Assembly (NCBI GenBank): GCA_031262745.1
Contig: JAISHE010000019.1
Location: forward strand, 1-38,829
Reading direction: 5' to 3'
DNA: 38,829 nt
DNA from: Culturomica sp.
GTDB lineage: Bacteria; Bacteroidota; Bacteroidia; Bacteroidales; Marinifilaceae
Shown here piece by piece: positions 7,284 through 14,908 of the stretch. The notes below the pieces were generated by a model, which worked only from the letters and a program-made list of their open reading frames with translations, had not been told where the DNA came from and did no database searches. The position numbers and the translations under genes are program-made. The stretch's first letter is position 1, and each line of letters begins with the position of its first letter.

Positions 7284-7787
7284 AAATATAAATTATAAAA
7301 AATTAATAATAATCATCACATCTTGATGATGTAAACAATTTATCGCAAATAATGATATGATCAAATTTTTTTTAGAACTTATTTCATAAAACTGTGATAT
7401 ATTTTACAATACAAGATAATGAGAAATAAGTATTATTATAAATTCTGATGGATGTTTATGTGAAAAGCGCATGCGAGTATCTATTATTTATGCACACAAA
7501 CATCCTATTCGCACCACATTCAACTATTTTTCTATCAATTAGTATGGCAAGAGAATTATAAAAACAGACTGATATATCTAATTTTTATAATTATATATTA
7601 ACAATTTATTTTCCTAACTTCATCAATGTGCTACCATTCGCATAAGGACGTATATTATATGATTAGACTGAACTATTTCTGCCCTATTTTGTTGCACTTC
7701 TTAGTTGAAGTTGCCGATATATAATTAGTAGTGGCAACGAGGCATTATATTAATTGTCAGCATTATTACAAATAACACTTAGATTAG
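7284..7787. other. AT-rich gene-free stretch
   Basis: About 500 bases with no convincing ORF on either strand and visibly higher A+T than the flanking genes. The only structure noticed is an imperfect inverted repeat, GGATGTTTATGTG (7450-7462) against CACACAAACATCC (7493-7505), 12 of 13 pairs with a 30-nt loop. The sigma-gene promoter begins at its right edge. Confidence 0.6.
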
Positions 7788-7818
7788 TTTGCATGTAATA
7801 AAACTTATGTTATATTTG
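7788..7818 (+). promoter_or_regulatory. Consensus Bacteroidota promoter of the sigma factor gene
   Basis: TTTG (7788-7791), 19-base spacer, TATATTTG (7811-7818): a full match to the Bacteroidota housekeeping promoter TTTG-N19-21-TAnnTTTG. The start codon chosen for the sigma gene (ATG 7873) lies 54 bases further on. The sigma gene is therefore probably read by the vegetative polymerase. Confidence 0.75.
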
Positions 7819-7872
7819 CGCTCACTATTAATATAATTTAATGTAAAAACAACCTGATTGTTTCAACAATAT

Positions 7873-8748
7873 ATGAAATCATTAACAATAACACAAAAAA
7901 TTACTTCACGGTCTTGTTATTCGATAAATGAATACATAAAAGAAATAGCGAAAACAAAACTTTTGGGTAATATACAAGAGATTGAATTATTGAGGGAGGC
8001 ACGCAATGGGAACAGTGAAGCTTTTGAAAAATTAATTACATCCAATTTGCGATTTGTTTTTTCCGTTGCAAAACATTATGAGCATGTCGGATTGCCATTT
8101 GAAGATTTGATAAACGAGGGGAATATCGGTCTTTTAAAAGCGGTGGAAACATTTGATGAAAGTCGTGGTTTTAAGTTTATAACTTATGCAGTATGGCATA
8201 TACGCAGTAACATTTTAGATGCGATAAATAAATACGGACGTATCGTATATGTCCCGGAAAAGAAAATTTTACAACTTTATAATGCGGATAAGTACGTTGA
8301 AAGGTTTGAGCAATTGTATGGGTATGAACCGGATTTGATAGATATTTCGGAGCATTTGGGTGTTAGTGAGCAAAACTTGAAAGAAATCTTTAATTCTTTC
8401 AGGATGTCATTTTCTCCCGATGATTTGTCGGATTATAGTGATGCTGACAATAAGTATATAAAAGAGTCGCTTTATCTTGCGGAAGATTATAATTCTATTT
8501 CCATTTCACCTGACTATAATCGTGAATCTTTAATTCTATTATTGGAGCCTTTTCTTAATAGTCTTTCTTTTAAAGAGCGTGAAGTTTTGGATATGTATTA
8601 CGGTTTGCAAGGACATGAGGCTGTGGGTATGAGTGCAATATCCGAAAAATTGAGTATGACGGTTGAGGCTTGCCGTTCAATCAAAAACAAGTCAATCCGT
8701 AAGCTGATGAATCTTAAAGGTATCAACGAATTGAAAGATTATTTGTGA
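7873..8748 (+). CDS. RpoD-like sigma-70 family factor, probably an alternative sigma linked to the eCIS
   Basis: A 291-aa protein from ATG 7873. This start is chosen over an upstream TTG at 7858 because MKSLTITQKIT matches how Bacteroidota RpoD proteins begin. Region 1.2 is YSINEYIKEIAKTKLL. Region 2 contains NLRFVFSVAKHY, GLPFEDLINEGNIGLLKAVETF and the -10-recognition helix FITYAVWHIRSNI. Region 4 contains FLNSLSFKEREVLDMYYGL and a helix-turn-helix ending near residue 280. It has no region 1.1. The region 2.4/3.0 residues and the 4.2 helix (MTVEACRSIKNKSIRKL) diverge from the housekeeping protein, which suggests a paralogue with its own promoter class. It converges on the last eCIS gene, 26 bases away. 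Involvement in eCIS transcription is inferred from position only. Confidence 0.85.
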   Translation: MKSLTITQKITSRSCYSINEYIKEIAKTKLLGNIQEIELLREARNGNSEAFEKLITSNLRFVFSVAKHYEHVGLPFEDLINEGNIGLLKAVETFDESRGFKFITYAVWHIRSNILDAINKYGRIVYVPEKKILQLYNADKYVERFEQLYGYEPDLIDISEHLGVSEQNLKEIFNSFRMSFSPDDLSDYSDADNKYIKESLYLAEDYNSISISPDYNRESLILLLEPFLNSLSFKEREVLDMYYGLQGHEAVGMSAISEKLSMTVEACRSIKNKSIRKLMNLKGINELKDYL

Positions 8749-8774
8749 TATGCGAAAAAGTCTGCTTTAAATTC

Positions 8775-10073
8775 TTATTTTCCTTTATTTGTTTCTATTT
8801 CAATGGAATCCAATAGTAATTTTTCATTGAATTGCATTGTGTCATTGCTCAATATATTCAAAGCGCAGTGTCTGATTACGTTGGTAATCACCCCGCCGGA
8901 AATCGGATAATCGGCAGCAATGTTTAGAATATCGCTTGTAGATTTTTTAAGCCATTCTTGCGGTAGCATCATTTGCCATAGTGATTTGCGCATTTCCTTG
9001 TCGGGCATCGGAAAGTAGATTACCGACTGGAAACGCCTCAAAAAGGCATCATCAATGTTTGATAAAAGATTTGTAGCAAGCAGTATTGTTCCGGAAAAGT
9101 CTTCAATCCTTTGCAATAGGAATGCCACTTCCTGATTGGCATAGCGATCGTTGGAAGTGTTGGTGGCAGTACGTTTTGCAAATAATGCGTCGGCTTCGTC
9201 GAAGAAAAGTATCCAATTGCGATTTTCTGCCATATCGAATATTTTTCCCAAGTTCTTTTCCGTTTCACCGATATATTTGGAAACGATCATAGAAAGGTCA
9301 ATACGGTAGACAGACATTCCGTTCCGTTTACCGATTAATGTGGCAGCTAACGTTTTGCCTGTGCCGGAAGGTCCGTAGAAAAGTGAACGATAACCGGCTT
9401 TTAGGAAGCGTGAAAGTTTCCATGTTTCTATAATTGTTTTATTATGGGTTAACCATGTACATATTTCTTCCAACCCGTTCATAGTGTTATAGTTCAACAC
9501 CATATCATCCCATTCGAGAGCAGTTGTTATGATTTTTGCCGGAAAATCTACGCTATAATCCGGCTCATACTGTGAATTGTAATATATTTTGCTTAATATT
9601 TCTTCGGAAATCTTCAATTTACCGCTTAATGGCGGTTCTCCGTCGCTTTTCCCTTCCAAACGAATTATATTTTCGGTATAAAACCAGTGTCTATTATTAA
9701 ACAGACCTACCACTTGCATGCGTTTTTCAACATCGTTACCGGCAATTAGAAAAGCAGCAGTTTCACCGGTGGGAAGAAAACCGCCGTGAGATAGACCTCT
9801 ATAACCGCCAAATTCCGTGTAAGGTCGATCAATAAGTTTATTGTTTGAAAAGAATATATCCAAGAGTTGCGGGCATAAGTGGGGAATAAGTGCGAGCAAC
9901 AGTATAATGCGCTCTTCAAAAGAAATACGATGTTCGGTTGGTAACAAAGATTTTAACCACACATCATCATAAGCAGGTTCGGGAACGATGTCGTTTTCTT
10001 CGCTTGCATCTTTAAAATACATAGTAAAGGTTTTATTTAAAATGTATTTAAAATATTGTATTGCCTGTTCCAA
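8775..10073 (-). CDS. AAA+ ATPase of the contractile injection system (Afp15/Pvc15-like)
   Basis: A 432-aa protein, last gene of the eCIS operon. An N-terminal domain of about 200 residues specific to this family precedes a single AAA+ module: Walker A GPSGTGKT (234-241), pore-loop region SKYIGETEKNL (265-275), Walker B ILFFDEAD (288-295), sensor-1 LLATN, and the DDAFLRRF arginine-finger box. An eCIS AAA+ protein of this type is a hallmark gene of Afp, PVC and MAC clusters. It is thought to act in the producing cell, in assembly or cargo loading, and not to be part of the ejected particle. It starts 13 bases after the preceding gene. T6SS ClpV differs in having two AAA modules, so this supports eCIS over T6SS. 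Confidence 0.9.
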   Translation of the reverse strand: MEQAIQYFKYILNKTFTMYFKDASEENDIVPEPAYDDVWLKSLLPTEHRISFEERIILLLALIPHLCPQLLDIFFSNNKLIDRPYTEFGGYRGLSHGGFLPTGETAAFLIAGNDVEKRMQVVGLFNNRHWFYTENIIRLEGKSDGEPPLSGKLKISEEILSKIYYNSQYEPDYSVDFPAKIITTALEWDDMVLNYNTMNGLEEICTWLTHNKTIIETWKLSRFLKAGYRSLFYGPSGTGKTLAATLIGKRNGMSVYRIDLSMIVSKYIGETEKNLGKIFDMAENRNWILFFDEADALFAKRTATNTSNDRYANQEVAFLLQRIEDFSGTILLATNLLSNIDDAFLRRFQSVIYFPMPDKEMRKSLWQMMLPQEWLKKSTSDILNIAADYPISGGVITNVIRHCALNILSNDTMQFNEKLLLDSIEIETNKGK

Positions 10074-10086
10074 TTATAAATATAAT

Positions 10087-11292
10087 TTAGTTCTTAGTTA
10101 CCGATGTAATGGCTGTCTCAAATCTTTGTCCTGCCACATTCCATGATTCGGCAATTATTTCGTATTGACCGTTTTCTATGTTTTTCCAATCATACCACCA
10201 TGTACCTGTATCATCTTGTCTTGCTTGATTCCAGATTCCTGTTGTACCGGTTTTTTGTATTTTTACTCTAACGTTATTGGTTGATGCATTAGCAATCATT
10301 TTAATGCTGTACTCGTTGCCGATGTTGTCGTTGTTATGTGGGAAATCTATTAGAACATTAGTATCTAATAAATGCGGTATTAAATTTCTACTACATTCAT
10401 TTGTTGCATTTAGAGTATGATTTCCTACCTGAGCCGTAACCAGCAAGGGTATTTTCTTAATATTATCTTTATTTGCGTTTGTTCTTGCAGCAACAATAGG
10501 ACTTCTGTCTACAATTTGTTGAGCTTGTTCGTCGGTCATATCTGTGGTAGTTACATTATAGGGAATTACACCATTTATTGCCGCATTAAGAACTTCGTTG
10601 CCAAACACTTTTTCCACATGGGTTTCCCATGTACCTCTCTCAAATGCTTGATCCCATGGTCTCACATTTGTATTATCTCCTAAACCTCCTATTCTGTTAG
10701 GTATCATGTGGGCACTCATACATCTGTTGCCTGTTTGAAGATGAAGAGCAGCTAATGAATTATTTGTATTTCCAGCTATTGTAGGATCAGCATTTCCGCC
10801 TTTTGCTATTGCTGCTCCTGTTGCATTGTTAACAAGATTTGCTCTCACAGTATTCCAATTATTCATGTCGTTTATTACCCCTGTTTTCCTGACACTTAAA
10901 TTATAGTTTTTCATTTGCACTGCTTTTGCGCCCATGATGTCGGCTTCGTGTTCGAGAGTAGGACTGTCGTTAATGTTGACGCCTTGTGTGCGCACAGTCG
11001 GTTGCACACGTCCTTGCATTTGTTGTACAACATGCCATGCTTCGTGAGGAAGATGATGTTCCTGACCGGGGGCGACATGAATTTCTGTGCCCTGAGTGTA
11101 GGCATGGGCTTGCAATTGCGCAGGCTTAGGTGAATTGTAGTGCACTTTTACATTATCCAAGTTGCGACCGGAAAGATTTTCCACTCCTGTTTTCAATTTG
11201 TCGGGTATGCCTGTGGAATTAGATGTTTCTTTACGCTTTTTCGGTTGCAACGTCCTTGATGCGGCTTCCGTCTTTTCAATTCGTGTTTTCAT
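10087..11292 (-). CDS. DUF4157 (eCIS core domain) protein with nuclease-like region; candidate cargo toxin
   Basis: A 401-aa protein in three parts. Residues 30-125 form a DUF4157 domain with the zinc-metallopeptidase-like LPHEAWHVVQQ (H83, E84, H87) and downstream LEHEAD (112-118). Residues 185-235 read CMSAHMIPNRIGGLGDNTN then PWDQAFERGTWE, resembling the catalytic block of His-Asn nucleases found in polymorphic toxins (GHxIxxxxGG...N). The C-terminal 100 residues, ending in an aromatic-rich WWYDWKNIENGQYEI stretch, look like an Ig-like beta sandwich. DUF4157 proteins are strongly associated with eCIS loci, often as effectors. It overlaps the tape-measure gene by 4 bases and precedes the ATPase. 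No immunity gene is evident, as expected for a toxin acting on other organisms. The nuclease assignment is tentative. Confidence 0.8.
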   Translation of the reverse strand: MKTRIEKTEAASRTLQPKKRKETSNSTGIPDKLKTGVENLSGRNLDNVKVHYNSPKPAQLQAHAYTQGTEIHVAPGQEHHLPHEAWHVVQQMQGRVQPTVRTQGVNINDSPTLEHEADIMGAKAVQMKNYNLSVRKTGVINDMNNWNTVRANLVNNATGAAIAKGGNADPTIAGNTNNSLAALHLQTGNRCMSAHMIPNRIGGLGDNTNVRPWDQAFERGTWETHVEKVFGNEVLNAAINGVIPYNVTTTDMTDEQAQQIVDRSPIVAARTNANKDNIKKIPLLVTAQVGNHTLNATNECSRNLIPHLLDTNVLIDFPHNNDNIGNEYSIKMIANASTNNVRVKIQKTGTTGIWNQARQDDTGTWWYDWKNIENGQYEIIAESWNVAGQRFETAITSVTKN

Positions 11293-12665
11293 ATTTCCGT
11301 TTTAATCATTTTTTTCATCCATGGATATTTTATCATAGAAAATGCCCATGGTAAAGAATTAAGCATCATATCCACTCCGTGTTTTTCAAAAGTCAGCAAC
11401 CATAAATCTTCGTTTTCTTCCAAAATTCCTTTACGACGTACAAAAGTTTCCAAAAATCCTTCTACCGAAGTATTTTTCATTTTATCCCAATTGCCGATCA
11501 GTGCTGCTTGAAGTGAATCTACGGTGTTGCGGTCATCGTTTGAAATATGTATATCCGCAGGGAGAACTTCTTCAAATGCGACATCTGCAAGCAAGCGATT
11601 GAGCTGTAGATTATCGGTATGATTATATTTATCATCCGATGTTGTCGCTAAAAGTTCTTGCAGTATGAAGACAGCCTTAACACGTGATCTGTGGTCAACA
11701 AACTCCTTAGTTTGATTGTCAAGTAATCCGCATTTATGAAAAAGTTGTGGTATCCATGGTGAGAATAGAACTAATCCTGCATTTTCAATCTCATAAATTG
11801 CACTGTGTGAATTTTCGGTTTTGTTCGCAGTTGTTTTATTATTCATAGAAATTCTATTTTTAGGAATCGGTTTATTTTTTATTATGATTTCTTTTCCCGA
11901 TAACTTTAATTCCGGTTTGGATTTAATAGGTATATTTATTGTCAAGAAATTCTTTTCCAAATCTTCAAGAATTTCTTGTAGCCAGATCGGCAGAAATTCC
12001 GATGCACTTTTAAAGTAGGTAACAAGCTGTTGATAGTTCAGAGCGTAGTGGGCAGAAAGTTTTCGGATAACATCAGCAACAAATTGCATGCGATTGAGAT
12101 TGCCTGATGGTTCTTTTAAAAGTATTTCAAAAATAAATTCCCATTTAATAAAGCGAAATTCGCTACCGACCTTGCTTTCAAGTGTACGTCCTACGCTTGA
12201 TTTCTGCAACTTTTTGATATATGCCGACAGCATTTGTGATTTTTTAGGCATCAACATTCCTGCAATGGTACTGATCTCATTTTCTTTCAAACGTTTTACG
12301 GAATTAAAATTGTCGCCTTTCATCAATGAATGTATAACACTTTGTAGATGTTCATCTTCCGACAAAATATGAGCATGAGTGTTATTATTTATGTCTATCC
12401 GCATATTATGCAAAGTTTCTTTTAGGCAATCGTTTAATCGCAGTGGGAATTTTTCGTAGAAATTATCTTCCGTAAAAGAGCATAGTTCCAACTCCAAAAC
12501 AGATAAGTTAATCATGCAATTTTCATTATCGTATTTTTCCATGACTTTTTCAACTACTGATTCAAAACAGCTATTATAGAATTTGTCCCATTGCCTGTTT
12601 AGATTGCGAGCGAATTGTTCGTTGGCAACATGGAAATCAAAAGATATTTTGTTTATCACAATCAT
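11289..12665 (-). CDS. Contractile injection system tape measure protein family (Afp14-like)
   Basis: A 458-aa protein. The C-terminal 170 residues have the diagnostic pattern of the CIS tape-measure family: AGLVLFSPWIPQLFHKCGLL, then HRSRVKAVFILQELL, LQLNRLLADV, NWDKMKNTSVEGFLETFVRR, and final LPWAFSMIKYPWMKKMI. The N-terminal part is predicted helical, with the start pattern NKISFDFHVAN common in Bacteroidota versions. In Afp and PVC the protein in this position sets tube length. At 458 aa it is short, so if the length rule holds the particle would be short. The start overlaps the previous stop by one base (TAATG), and the end overlaps the DUF4157 gene. Confidence 0.85.
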   Translation of the reverse strand: MIVINKISFDFHVANEQFARNLNRQWDKFYNSCFESVVEKVMEKYDNENCMINLSVLELELCSFTEDNFYEKFPLRLNDCLKETLHNMRIDINNNTHAHILSEDEHLQSVIHSLMKGDNFNSVKRLKENEISTIAGMLMPKKSQMLSAYIKKLQKSSVGRTLESKVGSEFRFIKWEFIFEILLKEPSGNLNRMQFVADVIRKLSAHYALNYQQLVTYFKSASEFLPIWLQEILEDLEKNFLTINIPIKSKPELKLSGKEIIIKNKPIPKNRISMNNKTTANKTENSHSAIYEIENAGLVLFSPWIPQLFHKCGLLDNQTKEFVDHRSRVKAVFILQELLATTSDDKYNHTDNLQLNRLLADVAFEEVLPADIHISNDDRNTVDSLQAALIGNWDKMKNTSVEGFLETFVRRKGILEENEDLWLLTFEKHGVDMMLNSLPWAFSMIKYPWMKKMIKTEI

Positions 12666-14434
12666 TATGATAGCTCTTTAAACAATAGTTCTATGTTGTT
12701 CATTGCATCTTTTGCTTGCTCATAGTTTTTCGTTATCATGCCTTCTCGCCACTGTTTTTGACTGTATTCAAATAACTTTAAATTCTCAATATTCATCCAT
12801 TTGAAATTAACTTTGATGTGGGCAGGTATGCGACTTAAAATTAGTTTACGGCATATATTCCTAAAACGCTGTGTAGCGAATCTAACCGACCTATCAGGCA
12901 AAACAATTGTTATTGTAAAAGTTTCCCTTTCTTTAAAGAAAATGTGTTCCACAACATACATAGTTTCACATTCGCAATTCCCTTTACAATTCGGAAATAA
13001 TTTGCTGACTTCAATGTTTTCATTGCATTGCCAATCCATTAGTGCAGAAATATAACTTTTCACTCCCGGAGTGTTTTCCGAAGAAAGCGGTTGTGTGAAA
13101 TCATAAGCTTTGAAACGATTGAGCCCCCATTCCGGTAATCTTTTCAGAAAGTTTATTCGGCGACGTAATTTTGTGGTCGGGGAGTCAGCGGCATAATCGT
13201 ATTCGTCCAAGTAATCGGGGTTACTGTTTTCACCGTAAAGTGTGTCTAACATTTCCAACAGATAAGACTTTTTTAATATATCATCTTCGTTGTGATAGTT
13301 TAATGTTGTTATTGTCCGTAGATCTGCTAATTCTTTTAATCCTTGTTCAAAAATAAAATCAAACATATTTAGGTAGCCTTTCAACTGTTTCGCCTGTGCC
13401 TTTCGTGTATTAGATGCGGATGAAGGTAAACCTTTGGAATTGATCCCGTAACATTCCGGAAAATCCTCTGCTATTTCCACATGTTCATAAATATCATGAT
13501 ATTTGCTGCTGAAATTTAAATCTATTTTATTGGTAGCATCCGAATGAGGTTTCAAATAACCTTTTCCTGTAATGTTTAATATATTTAATTGATTTATAAA
13601 TCTTTCAAAGTTAATATCAATAGCGACACCGTTTATTTTAACTTTCAAATTACGGTTGAATTCATAAAGATTTTTAGGGATCAACGGAGAATAAGCTTTA
13701 TCAAAATGGTTGACAATCTCACCTTTTGTGTCAATAAGATAGCATGAATGTATGGATTCCACACCTTGTATTTTTAGTAATCGTAGATACAATTCATTTT
13801 GGGTTTTAAGAGTGCTACATCTTTTCAAAAGGTAGGTTGAAATTTCATGAAATATGCGAACTAAAACATTTGTAGTATAATTACCTTGTACAATATTTAC
13901 TTCCGCTTGAAAGTTTAATCTTTCAAGTTGTATGTGCTCAACTACTTCCAGCGATTCACAAAGATTGCGATTTGCGTTGTACAGTTTTTTTATCTTTTCG
14001 GCAATTTCCGTTTCATCAACGTTTTGTAGAAATTCAAATATACAGAATTGTATAAAATACTTACCGGTTTCACGTTCGATTTCAATCCAAACATCTTCCA
14101 ATTCGGTAATATTTGATAAAAATAGATTTCGATAATCATCCTGTGTAACAGTTGGAATTGAAAAAATATCATTAGGTAAGAACAGTCCGAAAACTTCCGG
14201 ATTAAAATGATCATTGCTGTCAGTTAAATAATCTTCTATCGGAAAATTCAGTTTGTACGCAAATTCGGTGATGGCATAATTCAGAATATCCATAATAGTA
14301 ATGCCCGGATCATGAACATTATAATCTGTCCACAATTCTCCGGAAAATTGCTGCACTGTTTTTAATGCTTCCCTTTGTAAAGACAAGTAGAGATCCTCAT
14401 TTTTATCTCTCTGAACTATAAATAATTCTTTCAC
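12665..14434 (-). CDS. eCIS baseplate protein (Afp12-like)
   Basis: A 589-aa protein with the baseplate-J-associated motif FSGELWTDYNVHDPGITIMD near residues 35-54, followed by ILNYAITEFAYKLNFPI. This phrase opens the second large baseplate protein in Bacteroidota contractile systems. The C-terminal part contains the cysteine group CKGNCEC, then FKERETFTITIVLPDR and IPAHIKVNFKWM, also seen in that family. It would form part of the baseplate wedge around the hub. It is shorter than Afp12/Pvc12 of gammaproteobacteria (roughly 900-1000 aa). The start overlaps the preceding stop by 4 bases, indicating coupled translation. Family assignment is good; the exact Afp equivalence is by position and size. 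Confidence 0.75.
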   Translation of the reverse strand: MKELFIVQRDKNEDLYLSLQREALKTVQQFSGELWTDYNVHDPGITIMDILNYAITEFAYKLNFPIEDYLTDSNDHFNPEVFGLFLPNDIFSIPTVTQDDYRNLFLSNITELEDVWIEIERETGKYFIQFCIFEFLQNVDETEIAEKIKKLYNANRNLCESLEVVEHIQLERLNFQAEVNIVQGNYTTNVLVRIFHEISTYLLKRCSTLKTQNELYLRLLKIQGVESIHSCYLIDTKGEIVNHFDKAYSPLIPKNLYEFNRNLKVKINGVAIDINFERFINQLNILNITGKGYLKPHSDATNKIDLNFSSKYHDIYEHVEIAEDFPECYGINSKGLPSSASNTRKAQAKQLKGYLNMFDFIFEQGLKELADLRTITTLNYHNEDDILKKSYLLEMLDTLYGENSNPDYLDEYDYAADSPTTKLRRRINFLKRLPEWGLNRFKAYDFTQPLSSENTPGVKSYISALMDWQCNENIEVSKLFPNCKGNCECETMYVVEHIFFKERETFTITIVLPDRSVRFATQRFRNICRKLILSRIPAHIKVNFKWMNIENLKLFEYSQKQWREGMITKNYEQAKDAMNNIELLFKELS

Positions 14435-14904
14435 ATTATACTCTCCTTTTCAAGTTCATAAAAAATATTTATTTCAGCCGAATGTGTCCCTTTTGTGCGT
14501 AATTGTAGAGTAATCCAGTCGCCTTTGCTTTCCCATCTGATTTTCAAACGATTTTTTTTTCCTCCTTGCCATGACGACATTTTTTCCAAACGTCTTTTTC
14601 TACCCATTACGTGCATTGTTTTTACTTGTAGTAGAGCATAAACGGTGTCGTTGTTCTTACATATTACTCTCATATTATAGATACTGCAAACATCGTTTTC
14701 ATTGACTCCGTTTAGCTGCAAAGAATGCCATTTCCCATCTGCGGGTAGAGTGCCTTTAAATATTTCTTTACTCGGCGTTTCCTTCGATACATTTATGTCG
14801 TCTGAGATATTTGTTACCGAATCTATTAAATTTGCAAAATCATCTTCGGTAGGTTTACAACCGTTTTTGAAAAGTTCCTTTAATTTATCTCTACTTAGTT
14901 GCAT
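14431..14904 (-). CDS. Small eCIS protein with phage-tail-type N-terminus; possible adaptor or short fibre
   Basis: A 157-aa protein between the two large baseplate genes. Its first 35 residues (LKELFKNGCKPTEDDFANLI) match a motif found at the N-terminus of many Bacteroidota phage and CIS tail appendage proteins, where F/Y-KTGxKPTxxDFxxLIDS is common. The rest is beta-rich (LPADGKWHSLQLNG, DTVYALLQVKTMHV, KGDWITLQLRTKG, SAEINIFYEL), like a small jelly-roll. No other fibre candidate exists in the operon, so it could be a receptor-binding tip or a baseplate adaptor. It overlaps the downstream gene by 4 bases and is 4 bases from the upstream one. Function inferred. Confidence 0.6.
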   Translation of the reverse strand: MQLSRDKLKELFKNGCKPTEDDFANLIDSVTNISDDINVSKETPSKEIFKGTLPADGKWHSLQLNGVNENDVCSIYNMRVICKNNDTVYALLQVKTMHVMGRKRRLEKMSSWQGGKKNRLKIRWESKGDWITLQLRTKGTHSAEINIFYELEKESIM

Positions 14905-14908
14905 ATAG

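Noticed and set aside
7858-7872. TTG upstream start for the sigma factor
   Set aside because: ATG at 7873 gives the N-terminus expected for Bacteroidota RpoD proteins; the five extra residues have no support.
10417-10683. Plus-strand ORF inside the DUF4157 gene
   Set aside because: Antisense shadow of a clear coding frame, with no family pattern or ribosome site. Many similar antisense ORFs inside the eCIS, dnaE and argS genes were dropped for the same reason.
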